Position numbers and translations under genes: made by a program
DNA from: QHXQ01 sp045807745
GTDB lineage: Bacteria > Acidobacteriota > Blastocatellia > Pyrinomonadales > Pyrinomonadaceae
Direction of reading: 5' to 3'
Assembly (NCBI GenBank): GCA_045807745.1
Contig: JBJMGT010000030.1
Location: forward strand, 145,002-209,001
DNA length: 64,000 nucleotides
Notes under the pieces: generated by a model
What the model was told of the DNA's origin: nothing
The model's database searches: none
The model's input: only the letters and a program-made list of their open reading frames with translations
In this document: positions 35,185-42,509 of the stretch, piece after piece
Position numbering within the stretch: the stretch's first letter is position 1
How the letters are laid out: the number at the start of each line of letters is the position of its first letter

Positions 35185-36036
35185 ATGACCGATGAAACAC
35201 AAACAAAATCGTTCCGCGTAGGCGATGCGACTTTCGGCGACGGTCGCCTGACCATCATCGCCGGCCCGTGCGTGATCGAATCGCCCGAACATGCATTGAT
35301 GATGGCGCGCGAGTGCAGCCGCCGCGCACGCGCCGCCGGTCTCGATTACGTCTTTAAAGCTTCGTATGACAAAGCCAACCGTTCATCGCACGCGAGCTTT
35401 CGGGGCTTAGGCATGGAGCAGGGGCTGGCCGTGTTGCGGCACATCAAAGCAGAGTTGGGCGTGCCGGTCTTAACCGACATACACGATGTTGCACAGGTCG
35501 CACCGGCGGCTGAGGTCGTTGACGTGTTGCAGATTCCGGCCTTCCTGTGCCGGCAGACCGATCTGATCGAAGCGGCGGCGCGCACGGGGCGCGCGGTCAA
35601 CGTTAAGAAGGGGCAGTTTCTCGCGCCCGCCGATGCGCGCAACATCGTCAACAAGGCGCGCGCCGCCGGTTGCGACAAGTTGTTGCTGACGGAGCGCGGC
35701 GTCTCATTCGGCTATAACAATCTGATCGTGGACATGCGCTCGTTCCCCATCATGCGCTCGTTCGGCGCGCCGGTTGTGTTCGACGTAACGCACAGTCTGC
35801 AAGTGCCGGGCGGGCTGGGGCATGCAACGGGCGGGCAGCCGGAGTACATCGAACCGCTCGCACGCGCCGGTGTGGCCTGCGGTGTGGACGCCGTCTTCAT
35901 GGAAGTCCACGACAACCCGGCCGCGGCGCTCTCCGACGGCCCGAACGCACTGCCGCTCGCACGGCTCGAACCTCTGCTCCACATGCTGCGCGACGTGCAC
36001 GCGCTTGTCCGACGTGACGCGCTGATGAAAGCGTAA
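35185..36036 (+). CDS. kdsA: 3-deoxy-D-manno-octulosonate 8-phosphate synthase
   Basis: A 283-residue enzyme condensing phosphoenolpyruvate with arabinose 5-phosphate. IIAGPCVIESPEHALMMA, FKASYDKANRSSHASFRG, TDIHDVAQ, NVKKGQFLAP, TERGVSFGYNNL and MEVHDNPAAALSDGPNAL are all conserved. Cys26-region residues (GPCV) hint at a metal site, but metal dependence is not decided here. It supplies KDO-8-P to KdsC, encoded about 2.4 kb downstream. Confidence 0.97.
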   Translation: MTDETQTKSFRVGDATFGDGRLTIIAGPCVIESPEHALMMARECSRRARAAGLDYVFKASYDKANRSSHASFRGLGMEQGLAVLRHIKAELGVPVLTDIHDVAQVAPAAEVVDVLQIPAFLCRQTDLIEAAARTGRAVNVKKGQFLAPADARNIVNKARAAGCDKLLLTERGVSFGYNNLIVDMRSFPIMRSFGAPVVFDVTHSLQVPGGLGHATGGQPEYIEPLARAGVACGVDAVFMEVHDNPAAALSDGPNALPLARLEPLLHMLRDVHALVRRDALMKA

Positions 36037-36055
36037 ACAATTACCCAAGCAACGT

Positions 36056-38341
36056 ATGAAACAACTGCGCCCACTATATTTGCTTCTCGTTCTCTGCCTG
36101 TTCAATGTCGCGCCTAACACGCAAGCGCAAACCGAGGGCGTCGTCGCGTGGCAGATCACGCGCTTTGACATTACGGCGACGCTGCCCGCGCCCGGCGCGT
36201 CTGAGCGCACGTTGACGGCGCGCGCCAATCTCACGGCGCGCCAAGTCGGCAACGGCACGGGGCGCACATTGACCGTGCGGCTCAATCCGGCTGCCGGGAT
36301 CAAAACTGTCTCCGTCGGCGATGCGACCGCGACCTTTACCAAGCGCGAAGATCAACGTACAAAGACGCAGACTGCGACGATCAACTTGCCCACTTCGTAT
36401 CCGCCGAACTCAAGTGTGAATGTGACCGTCGAGTACAGCCTGCCGCTGACCGGACAAAATAACGGTCTGGCTGCCATCTCGTCCGAAGGCGCGCAGTTCC
36501 TCCCGCTCGCTTTCTGGTATCCGACGCCCAACACGCCTTACGCGGCGCGCGGTGCGGACTATGCGCCCGTACATCTGACCGTCAACGCGCCGGGCGGCAT
36601 GACAGTCATCTCATCGGGGCAGGCGAGCAGCACAGGCTTCGAGCAGAAGCTCTACACGCAGCCATTTTTTCTGACCGGCAAATGGGACACGGTCGAAGGC
36701 GCTGGCGACGCACGCGGCATCAGCGCGCACCCTCCGGCCGGCAGTGGCCCCGACGAACGACGACAAGCGGAAGCGTTCATTGCGCTCGCCGCGGCCGCGC
36801 GCACTTACTTCACAAGCCTGTTGGGGCCTGCGCCCGATGTGCCGATCCGGCTCGTGGCCGTGCGCCGTGGCGCGGGCTTCGACATGAGTGGGACTGTGCT
36901 GCTTGACGGGGCTGCCTTTCGGCGCAACAAGGTTGATGCGACCAGTGCGCTTGCCATCGGCGAAGCGGTTGCGCGCTTGTGGCTCGGCGGCGTAGCGCCT
37001 GTACGCGACGCCGGTGCAGGCGTACTGCGCGAAGGGCTGGCGCGCTATTTCGCAACGCTCTTTCTCGACAAACAGTTTGGCCGCGAGGCGGCTGATGCCG
37101 AACGCCTGCGCGAGCGCATCGCTTATACGGCCATCGCCCGTCTCGATGCCCCGCTCGCGCAGACGACGCCGCTCGACTCAACCTATTTCACCTCCGTCTC
37201 CGATAAGGGCGCGATGGTCTGGCGACTCGCCGAGCGCGCGTTGGGCCGCGATGCCTTTGTCGCAGTTGTCCGGGCGCAGATGCAGACAGGCGAGTTGACG
37301 CTTGCGGCTCTGCGTGCGGCGCTCAATTCAAGCGGCGGGGCTGCGTTGAAGGCGCTGCTCGACGCGCAGCTTGATCAGCCGACCGAGTCGGACTTGCTGA
37401 TCGGTCTGCCCCAACAGCGCGGCGCAGAATGGGTTTCGGCCTTGCGCAACTCCGGCACGCAGCCCGTGACCGTGACCGTCGCGGCCACGACCGACACGGG
37501 CCAGCAGATCACAACCGAAGCCTCGATCCCCGCGCAGGATTACGCGGACGCGCACTTCAAGACGACCGCAAAAATCGTGCGCGCCGAGATCGATCCCGAC
37601 AAGCTCTATCCGCAATTCGACTACTCGAATGACGTTGCGCCGCGCGCGCCCGGTCTCGAAGATGCTTTGGCCGATGCGCGGCGCGCTGTGGCCGGCGGCG
37701 ACTTCGCGCAGGCCGAAGCGTCGGCACGCACGATGCTCCAAGCCGCGCCGCTCATGCAGGAGGCGCGCATCGAGTTGGCCCGCGCGCTGCTCGGACAGAA
37801 CAAACTCGCCGATGCCGAGCGCGAGTTTCGCGCGGCGCTCAACGATAAATTGCCTCTGCCCGCCACGCTCGCGTGGGGCGCTTACGGTCTCGGCGAACTT
37901 GCACAGCGCAAAGGTCAGACGGCCGAAGCGGCTAAGTTTTACGACGAAGGGGCGCGGGCGGAAGGCGGTTACGCTTCGACCTTGGCCGCGCGCACGGCCC
38001 GCCTCAAGCTGGAGAATCTGCCCGCGCCCGAAGAGGCCGTGAAACAGTTCTTCACGCAACTCGATCAGGCGATCCGCAGCGGCCGCAAAGCCGATCTGGA
38101 TACGCTGGTCGTGCCGGGCGAGCTGATCAACTTCACCAAAGGCTTCATCATTCTGCAACCGGAACAGTGGCAGACGCGCGTGCTCCGGGCGGAAGCGCTC
38201 AGCAGTGATCGCGTCGCGGCCGACGTGACGATCACGGCCAAATCCGAAGGGCGCGATAAAACCATTACGGCTCTCTTCATCCTCGCGCGCACCGGCACGC
38301 AACTGCGGCTGGCAGAGATTCCTATCTTCGAGGAACACTAA
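36056..38341 (+). CDS. Degenerate M1-peptidase-like protein with TPR region
   Basis: A 761-residue exported protein (signal peptide about 1-24). Residues 30-430 resemble the beta-saddle and gluzincin core of M1 aminopeptidases. The position of HExxH reads GEAVA (302-306), so both zinc-binding histidines are absent, while the two glutamates (303, and 326 in REGLARYF) remain. Residues about 535-660 form TPR-like helices (ARRAVAGGDFAQAEASARTML, NKLADAEREFRAAL). A C-terminal SnoaL/NTF2-like stretch may follow (FFTQLDQAIRSGRKADL). It is therefore unlikely to be a zinc peptidase, more likely a binding scaffold. It sits between kdsA and kdsC in the same direction. Confidence 0.78.
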   Translation: MKQLRPLYLLLVLCLFNVAPNTQAQTEGVVAWQITRFDITATLPAPGASERTLTARANLTARQVGNGTGRTLTVRLNPAAGIKTVSVGDATATFTKREDQRTKTQTATINLPTSYPPNSSVNVTVEYSLPLTGQNNGLAAISSEGAQFLPLAFWYPTPNTPYAARGADYAPVHLTVNAPGGMTVISSGQASSTGFEQKLYTQPFFLTGKWDTVEGAGDARGISAHPPAGSGPDERRQAEAFIALAAAARTYFTSLLGPAPDVPIRLVAVRRGAGFDMSGTVLLDGAAFRRNKVDATSALAIGEAVARLWLGGVAPVRDAGAGVLREGLARYFATLFLDKQFGREAADAERLRERIAYTAIARLDAPLAQTTPLDSTYFTSVSDKGAMVWRLAERALGRDAFVAVVRAQMQTGELTLAALRAALNSSGGAALKALLDAQLDQPTESDLLIGLPQQRGAEWVSALRNSGTQPVTVTVAATTDTGQQITTEASIPAQDYADAHFKTTAKIVRAEIDPDKLYPQFDYSNDVAPRAPGLEDALADARRAVAGGDFAQAEASARTMLQAAPLMQEARIELARALLGQNKLADAEREFRAALNDKLPLPATLAWGAYGLGELAQRKGQTAEAAKFYDEGARAEGGYASTLAARTARLKLENLPAPEEAVKQFFTQLDQAIRSGRKADLDTLVVPGELINFTKGFIILQPEQWQTRVLRAEALSSDRVAADVTITAKSEGRDKTITALFILARTGTQLRLAEIPIFEEH

Positions 38342-38346
38342 GGGCA

Positions 38347-38426
38347 GTAACGAGTGACAAGTGACGAGTGACAAGAAAAAAGGTACCAACTCGTCATTCG
38401 TCACTTGTCACTCGTCATTGTTGTCA
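38347..38426. repeat. Heptamer-repeat hairpin upstream of kdsC
   Basis: TAACGAG / TGACAAG / TGACGAG / TGACAAG units, an A-rich turn, then inverted CTCGTCA / TTCGTCA / CTTGTCA / CTCGTCA units. It begins 5 nt after the upstream stop codon and ends about 4 nt before the kdsC ATG. Confidence 0.8.
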
Positions 38427-38430
38427 CGCT

Positions 38431-38970
38431 ATGCAGAACTTGGTCGAAGTCGAACGGCGCGCCGCGCGCGTCAAGCTGTTGCTGCTGGACTGCGATGGCG
38501 TGCTGACCGACGGGCGGATCACTTTGCTGGCGGAGGGCGACGAGCAGAAGAGCTTTCACACACGCGACGGGCACGGTCTCGTCCTCCTGCACCGCGCCGG
38601 GCTGCAATCCGGCATCATCTCCGGCCGCACTTCGACGGCCGTCGAACGCCGTGCGCGCGACCTCGGCATCGCACACGTCCGACAAGGCACGCACAACAAG
38701 ATCGTCGAGTTCATGGAAGTCCTCACAGCGGCCGGTGTGACCGAGCAAGAGGTCGCGTTCGTCGGCGACGACGTGACCGACATTCCGCTCATGCGTCGCG
38801 CTGTGTTCGCCGTCGCCGTCGCCGACGCCACGGCCGAGACGCGCGCCGCCGCGCACTACGTCACCCAACTACCCGGTGGCTTCGGCGCGGTGCGCGAAGT
38901 CTGCGAGTTGATCCTCAAAGCGCAAGGGCGCTGGGCTGAACTGATGCAGCGTTACTTGGCGGAGCAATAA
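38431..38970 (+). CDS. kdsC: KDO 8-phosphate phosphatase (HAD family)
   Basis: A 179-residue HAD hydrolase of the KdsC type, removing phosphate from KDO-8-P. LLLLDCDGVLTDGRI carries nucleophile Asp20 and Asp22. FHTRDGHGL, GIISGRTS and VAFVGDDVTDIPLM are the other family motifs. The start at 38431 matches family length; earlier in-frame codons come from the repeat. It completes the KdsA-KdsC-KdsB route. A promoter for the next gene lies 19 nt after the stop. Confidence 0.95.
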   Translation: MQNLVEVERRAARVKLLLLDCDGVLTDGRITLLAEGDEQKSFHTRDGHGLVLLHRAGLQSGIISGRTSTAVERRARDLGIAHVRQGTHNKIVEFMEVLTAAGVTEQEVAFVGDDVTDIPLMRRAVFAVAVADATAETRAAAHYVTQLPGGFGAVREVCELILKAQGRWAELMQRYLAEQ

Positions 38971-38988
38971 ATTTTGCCTGCGCATGCC

Positions 38989-39016
38989 TTGACAGATCGA
39001 GGCGGCAACTTTTAAG
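38989..39016 (+). promoter_or_regulatory. Promoter of the phhA leader
   Basis: TTGACA at 38989-38994 and TTTAAG at 39011-39016 are separated by 16 nt. Transcription starting near 39023 would give a leader of about 245 nt before phhA, typical of an attenuator-controlled gene. Confidence 0.5.
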
Positions 39017-39057
39017 GTGAGTTATTGGCGCTGCCCCGTTGGCGCGCTGTCGTGCTG

Positions 39058-39156
39058 ATGATCGCATACGTTAACAGCTATCGTTATTACTACTACGGTT
39101 CGCGCCCCGCGTGGGATGGCGGACGGGCGGTAGGCTGTCGGCGTGCGACGACATAG
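39058..39156 (+). CDS. Tyrosine-rich leader peptide of phhA
   Basis: A 32-codon frame (ATG 39058, TAG 39154) translating to MIAYVNSYRYYYYG at its start. Six of the codons 4-13 are tyrosine, including four in a row, and a Trp follows at codon 19. The frame lies between a promoter and an intrinsic terminator, directly upstream of the gene that makes tyrosine from phenylalanine. This is the arrangement of a ribosome-stalling attenuator peptide. In-frame GTG (39052) and TTG (39025) starts would give longer versions; no strong Shine-Dalgarno sequence is visible for any of them. Confidence 0.7.
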   Translation: MIAYVNSYRYYYYGSRPAWDGGRAVGCRRATT

Positions 39157-39215
39157 ACGAGCACGGACTAAGACAGATTCGAACGCACAACCGGTCGCCG
39201 TTCATCCCACGCGGG
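39106..39215 (+). promoter_or_regulatory. Candidate antiterminator pairing in the phhA leader
   Basis: 39106-39118 (CCCGCGTGGGATG), just after the Tyr codons, is perfectly complementary over 13 nt to 39203-39215 (CATCCCACGCGGG), which is the loop of the terminator hairpin. Pairing of the two would compete with terminator formation. Seen directly in the sequence; the regulatory consequence is inference. Confidence 0.6.
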
Positions 39216-39237
39216 AGAACGGCGACCGGTTTTTTTT
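39189..39237 (+). terminator. Intrinsic terminator (attenuator) before phhA
   Basis: A perfect 14-bp stem (39189-39202 with 39218-39231), a 15-nt loop and a run of eight T (39230-39237) form a textbook Rho-independent terminator on the + strand. It stands 32 nt before the phhA start and more than 200 nt after the kdsC stop. Confidence 0.88.
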
Positions 39238-39268
39238 GTCCGCAATTTCCGACGGAGAATAAAAAGCT

Positions 39269-40156
39269 ATGACGGCCCACACGCACACAGAGTCGCCGAC
39301 CAATCAAATCCACATGCCGGCGCTGCCGTATGGTGAAGGCGCGGCGGACGAGCGGCAGCAGATCGTCCAACTTGACCCCGATCATCCGGGCTTCCGCGAC
39401 GCGGCTTATCGCGCCCGCCGCAACGAGATCGCGCACATCGCATTGCATTACCGACCTGGCACGCCCGTCCCAGACGCGCCTTACACGGCCGCCGAGCATC
39501 AACTCTGGCGCGACATCCTGACGGCGCTCGCGCCGGCACACAGCCAACACGCCTGCGCGGAATATCTCGCTTGCGTGCGCCGGCTCGATTTGCCCCGCAC
39601 GCGCATCCCGCAGATGCAAGAGATTAGCGCGCGGGTCGAAGCGATCAGCGGGTTTCGGCTTGAGCCGGTCGCGGGCCTAGTCGAGCCGCGCGTCTTTCTC
39701 GCATCGCTGGCGAGCGGCGTCTTCCTCTGCGCGCAGTACATACGCCATCATTCGACGCCGCAGTACACGCCGGAGCCGGACGTGGTGCACGAGTTGATCG
39801 GGCACGCCGTCTTACTCGCCAGCCCACGCATGGCGGAACTCAACCGGCTGGTCGGCGAGACGGTCAGGCGCACGAACACGACGGACGGCTTCGAGCGGCT
39901 TGCGCGCCTCTACTGGTTCACGGTCGAGTTCGGTGTGCTGCGTGAGGCAGGGAAGTTGAAAGCCTACGGCACAGGCTTGCTATCATCGGCTGGTGAACTT
40001 GAAGCAATGCACGACGCGGAACTGCGGCCGCTCGATCTGGACGCGGCTTCACAGCTTGATTTCGATCCGACCAAGTATCAGCCAATCCTGTTCTGCGCCG
40101 AATCTTTTGACGAGATGTATGGCAAGCTGCGCGATTATCTACTTCGTTGGCAATAA
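39269..40156 (+). CDS. phhA: Phenylalanine 4-hydroxylase
   Basis: A 295-residue non-heme iron, pterin-dependent monooxygenase converting phenylalanine to tyrosine. The iron ligands are His174 and His179 in VVHELIGHAVLL and Glu220 in FTVEFGVL; the spacing (5 and 41 residues) equals that of the bacterial enzyme. DHPGFRDAAYRARR, SGFRLEPVAGL and YGTGLLSSAGELE are further family stretches. The start has GGAG upstream. Placement behind a Tyr-codon leader and terminator suggests expression when charged tRNA-Tyr is scarce, that is, a biosynthetic rather than a degradative role. Confidence 0.95.
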   Translation: MTAHTHTESPTNQIHMPALPYGEGAADERQQIVQLDPDHPGFRDAAYRARRNEIAHIALHYRPGTPVPDAPYTAAEHQLWRDILTALAPAHSQHACAEYLACVRRLDLPRTRIPQMQEISARVEAISGFRLEPVAGLVEPRVFLASLASGVFLCAQYIRHHSTPQYTPEPDVVHELIGHAVLLASPRMAELNRLVGETVRRTNTTDGFERLARLYWFTVEFGVLREAGKLKAYGTGLLSSAGELEAMHDAELRPLDLDAASQLDFDPTKYQPILFCAESFDEMYGKLRDYLLRWQ

Positions 40157-40161
40157 GAAAA

Positions 40162-40238
40162 GTCAGAACCGCCTGCCGCAAGCGGGCGGGTCGAGCTTAC
40201 GCAACCAAGACCCGCCCGCTACCGCAGGCGGTTCTGAC
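40162..40238. terminator. Two-part hairpin between convergent phhA and ggt
   Basis: 40162-40176 pairs with 40224-40238 (15 bp, perfect), and 40182-40192 pairs with 40209-40219 (11 bp), separated by a small internal loop. It fills the gap between convergent stop codons and probably terminates both transcripts. Confidence 0.7.
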
Positions 40239-40243
40239 CTTTG

Positions 40244-42163
40244 TTACCACGCGACGGCATAGCGCCCACGTCGTGGGTCTGCGCCGGCCGCAGCGACACC
40301 GGTCTGCGGGTTGTAGACGATGACGGTCGGCGAAGAGAGCGTGCCCCAAGCGGTTTGCACCTTGAGCTTGTGCCCGCGCGCTTTTAGTTCTTTGACGATC
40401 TCTTCGGGGAAGCGCGCTTCGATGTTCAGCGAGCCGGGCACGAAACTATGATCGTCAAACGAGCTGACCAGATGGAGTGTGTCGAAGCGCGGCGCTTCCA
40501 CCGCCTCCTGCGGGTTCATGCCGAACTCGACGATGTTGAGGAAGACCTGCACGAGCGCCTGATCCTGATTGTCGCCGCCCGGCGTGCTCAAGACCATGTA
40601 CGGCACACCATCTTTCAGCACCAGCGTCGGCGAGAGCGTGATGCGCGGGCGCTTGCCCGGCGCGACGACGTTCGGGCTGTTCGGATCGGTCAACGCAGAT
40701 TGCAGCCGCTGCCCCATCAACACGCCCGTGTCGCCCGCCACGACCGCCGGCAGCCATGCACCGCTCGGCGTCGCGCTGAACATGTTGCCGTCTTTGTCGA
40801 TCACGTTCACGCACGTTGTATCGTTCGCGCGCTCGTTCTCCGGCACGCGCGACGCACGTTCGGTGCTCAAGCCGACTTGCGCAAGCAGCGGTTTCATGTG
40901 GACAGGATCGCCCGGTTGCTGTGTGGCCGAGGCGTGTTGCTCGTTGATGAGGGCGCGGCGCATGGCGGCATAGTCTTTCGCGAGCAATTCATGCGTCGGG
41001 ATACTGACGAAATTAGGATCGCCGTAATAGCGGTCTCGATCCGCGAAGGCGAGCTTCAAAGCCTCTACGACCGTGTGCACGTAGGCGGCCGAATTGTGCC
41101 CCATGCGTTTGAGGTCGTAGCCTTCGAGCAGGTTGAGCGTTTCGACGAACGCCGGCCCCTGCGTCCAGAAACCCGGCTTGTAGATTTCATAACCGTGATA
41201 ACTGCCGGCTACCGGCGCGCCGACGGGCGCGTGAAAGCGCGCCATGTCTTCCGCCGCCAGCAGCCCGCCGTGCGTCTGCATGTAGTCGCCGATGCGCCGG
41301 GCGAGCGCACCCTTGTAGAAGAGATCGCGCGCGGCTATCAGCCCTGCATGTCGCCCGCGCCGCTTCGCTTGTTGCTCCGCGTTGACGATGGCGCGCAGCG
41401 TCCGCGCGAGATCGCTCTGCACAAAAATATCACCGGGTTGCGGCACTTGGCCATTGGGCAAAAAGATGCGGCGTGCGTCCGGCCATTTTGAGAAGACGGC
41501 CGAGCGCGTCTTGATGTACTCGACGCGCAACTCGTCAATCGGAAAACCGTCCGCCAATTCAATCGCGGGCTGCATCACTTCGCCGAGCGACATCGTGCCG
41601 AAGCGGTCGAGCGCCGTGACACACGCGTCGAGCACAGCCGGCACGGTCGCGGCAAGCGGCCCCGTGGACGGAATCACGCCTGCGCCCGCGCCGGCCATCG
41701 TCGGCATCGCACCCGACTGTGTGCCGCCGCTTTGCGCGCGCGCGTTGTCGGGCGCAGTGCCCGCATCCGCTGCTCGCGTCTCCGCTGCATGACGCACAAA
41801 GAACTCGCGCGTCGCCTTCTGCGGCGCTTGGCCTAGCCCCTCGACGGCCGCTACCGGCTGCCCCTTCAACTTGATCAGGATTGGGACTTCGCCGCCAAAC
41901 GAGAAGTGCGAAAACTCTATGACCGACGCGGCGAGGATCGTCGCTACGCCCGCATCGACCGCGTTGCCGCCGTGTTGCAAGACGCGCAAGCCCGCCGCCA
42001 CTGAGAGTGGATGACCGCCCGCCACCACGCCGCGCCGCCCGCGCACGACGGGGCGGAATGTAACGTCGGCCGCCGCGACCGGTGGCGCAGGCGCGGGCAG
42101 CAGACTCGCAAGCAGCATGAGCGCGAGGCATAGTTTGCTAAAGCTGAATAGTTGAGCGCGCAT
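40244..42163 (-). CDS. ggt: Gamma-glutamyltransferase
   Basis: A 639-residue Ntn-hydrolase that cleaves gamma-glutamyl bonds such as in glutathione. The ATG at 42163 has AGGAGGT 4 nt upstream and opens a signal peptide, so the enzyme is exported. GRRGVVAGGHPLSVAAGLRVLQHGGNAVDA is split over the usual N-terminal motif. Thr449 in NDTTCVNVID is the expected autocleavage site and nucleophile. YMVLSTPGGDNQDQALVQ matches the small-subunit glycine loop. An Ala/Gly-rich insertion (near residues 140-165) is unusual. It is downstream of the UBP zinc-finger gene on the same strand. Confidence 0.93.
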   Translation of the reverse strand: MRAQLFSFSKLCLALMLLASLLPAPAPPVAAADVTFRPVVRGRRGVVAGGHPLSVAAGLRVLQHGGNAVDAGVATILAASVIEFSHFSFGGEVPILIKLKGQPVAAVEGLGQAPQKATREFFVRHAAETRAADAGTAPDNARAQSGGTQSGAMPTMAGAGAGVIPSTGPLAATVPAVLDACVTALDRFGTMSLGEVMQPAIELADGFPIDELRVEYIKTRSAVFSKWPDARRIFLPNGQVPQPGDIFVQSDLARTLRAIVNAEQQAKRRGRHAGLIAARDLFYKGALARRIGDYMQTHGGLLAAEDMARFHAPVGAPVAGSYHGYEIYKPGFWTQGPAFVETLNLLEGYDLKRMGHNSAAYVHTVVEALKLAFADRDRYYGDPNFVSIPTHELLAKDYAAMRRALINEQHASATQQPGDPVHMKPLLAQVGLSTERASRVPENERANDTTCVNVIDKDGNMFSATPSGAWLPAVVAGDTGVLMGQRLQSALTDPNSPNVVAPGKRPRITLSPTLVLKDGVPYMVLSTPGGDNQDQALVQVFLNIVEFGMNPQEAVEAPRFDTLHLVSSFDDHSFVPGSLNIEARFPEEIVKELKARGHKLKVQTAWGTLSSPTVIVYNPQTGVAAAGADPRRGRYAVAW

Positions 42164-42239
42164 GTTTACCTCCTGTGGCGGGCGGACATGACCGAGTTTG
42201 TCGTAATGTGTTGAGCCAAGATGCGGCCGGCATTGTAGC

Positions 42240-42509
42240 TCATTCAAGCGTCTCGAAAAACATTTCATCGACGTAACACCAGCCCCACTCTTCGCCCGGC
42301 TCGAACGACTTGATAACGGGATGCTTGGTCGCCAGAAAGTGTTTCGTCGCATGCTTGTTCTTAGAGCTGTCGCAGCAGCCGACGTGGCCGCAGGTCTCGC
42401 AGAGCCGCAGGTGTAACCAGCGGTCGCCGATCCGGAGACAGTCTTCGCAGCCGTCGGCGCTCGGCGTCACCGGCTGTATTTGATCTAGATGTGCGCAGCG
42501 TTCAGGCAT
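42240..42509 (-). CDS. UBP-type zinc-finger protein
   Basis: An 89-residue protein that is almost entirely one ZnF-UBP domain. It shows Cys5, CEDCL, CETCGHVGCCDS and the His run in NKHATKHFLATKHPV. In eukaryotes this fold binds the ubiquitin C-terminus; bacterial stand-alone versions are widespread but of unknown function. Its start overlaps the stop of the LysR gene by 1 bp (TAATG), so the two are translationally coupled. Confidence 0.88.
   Translation of the reverse strand: MPERCAHLDQIQPVTPSADGCEDCLRIGDRWLHLRLCETCGHVGCCDSSKNKHATKHFLATKHPVIKSFEPGEEWGWCYVDEMFFETLE

Noticed and set aside
39023..39268. T-box riboswitch for tRNA-Tyr upstream of phhA
   Set aside because: No T-box consensus, no specifier-stem layout and no antiterminator bulge were found. 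The Tyr codons are consecutive in an open frame, which favours a leader peptide.
42164..42352. N-terminal extension of gamma-glutamyltransferase
   Set aside because: The open frame continues 63 codons upstream but overlaps the UBP zinc-finger gene, lacks family resemblance and would hide the signal peptide. AGGAGGT marks the ATG at 42163.
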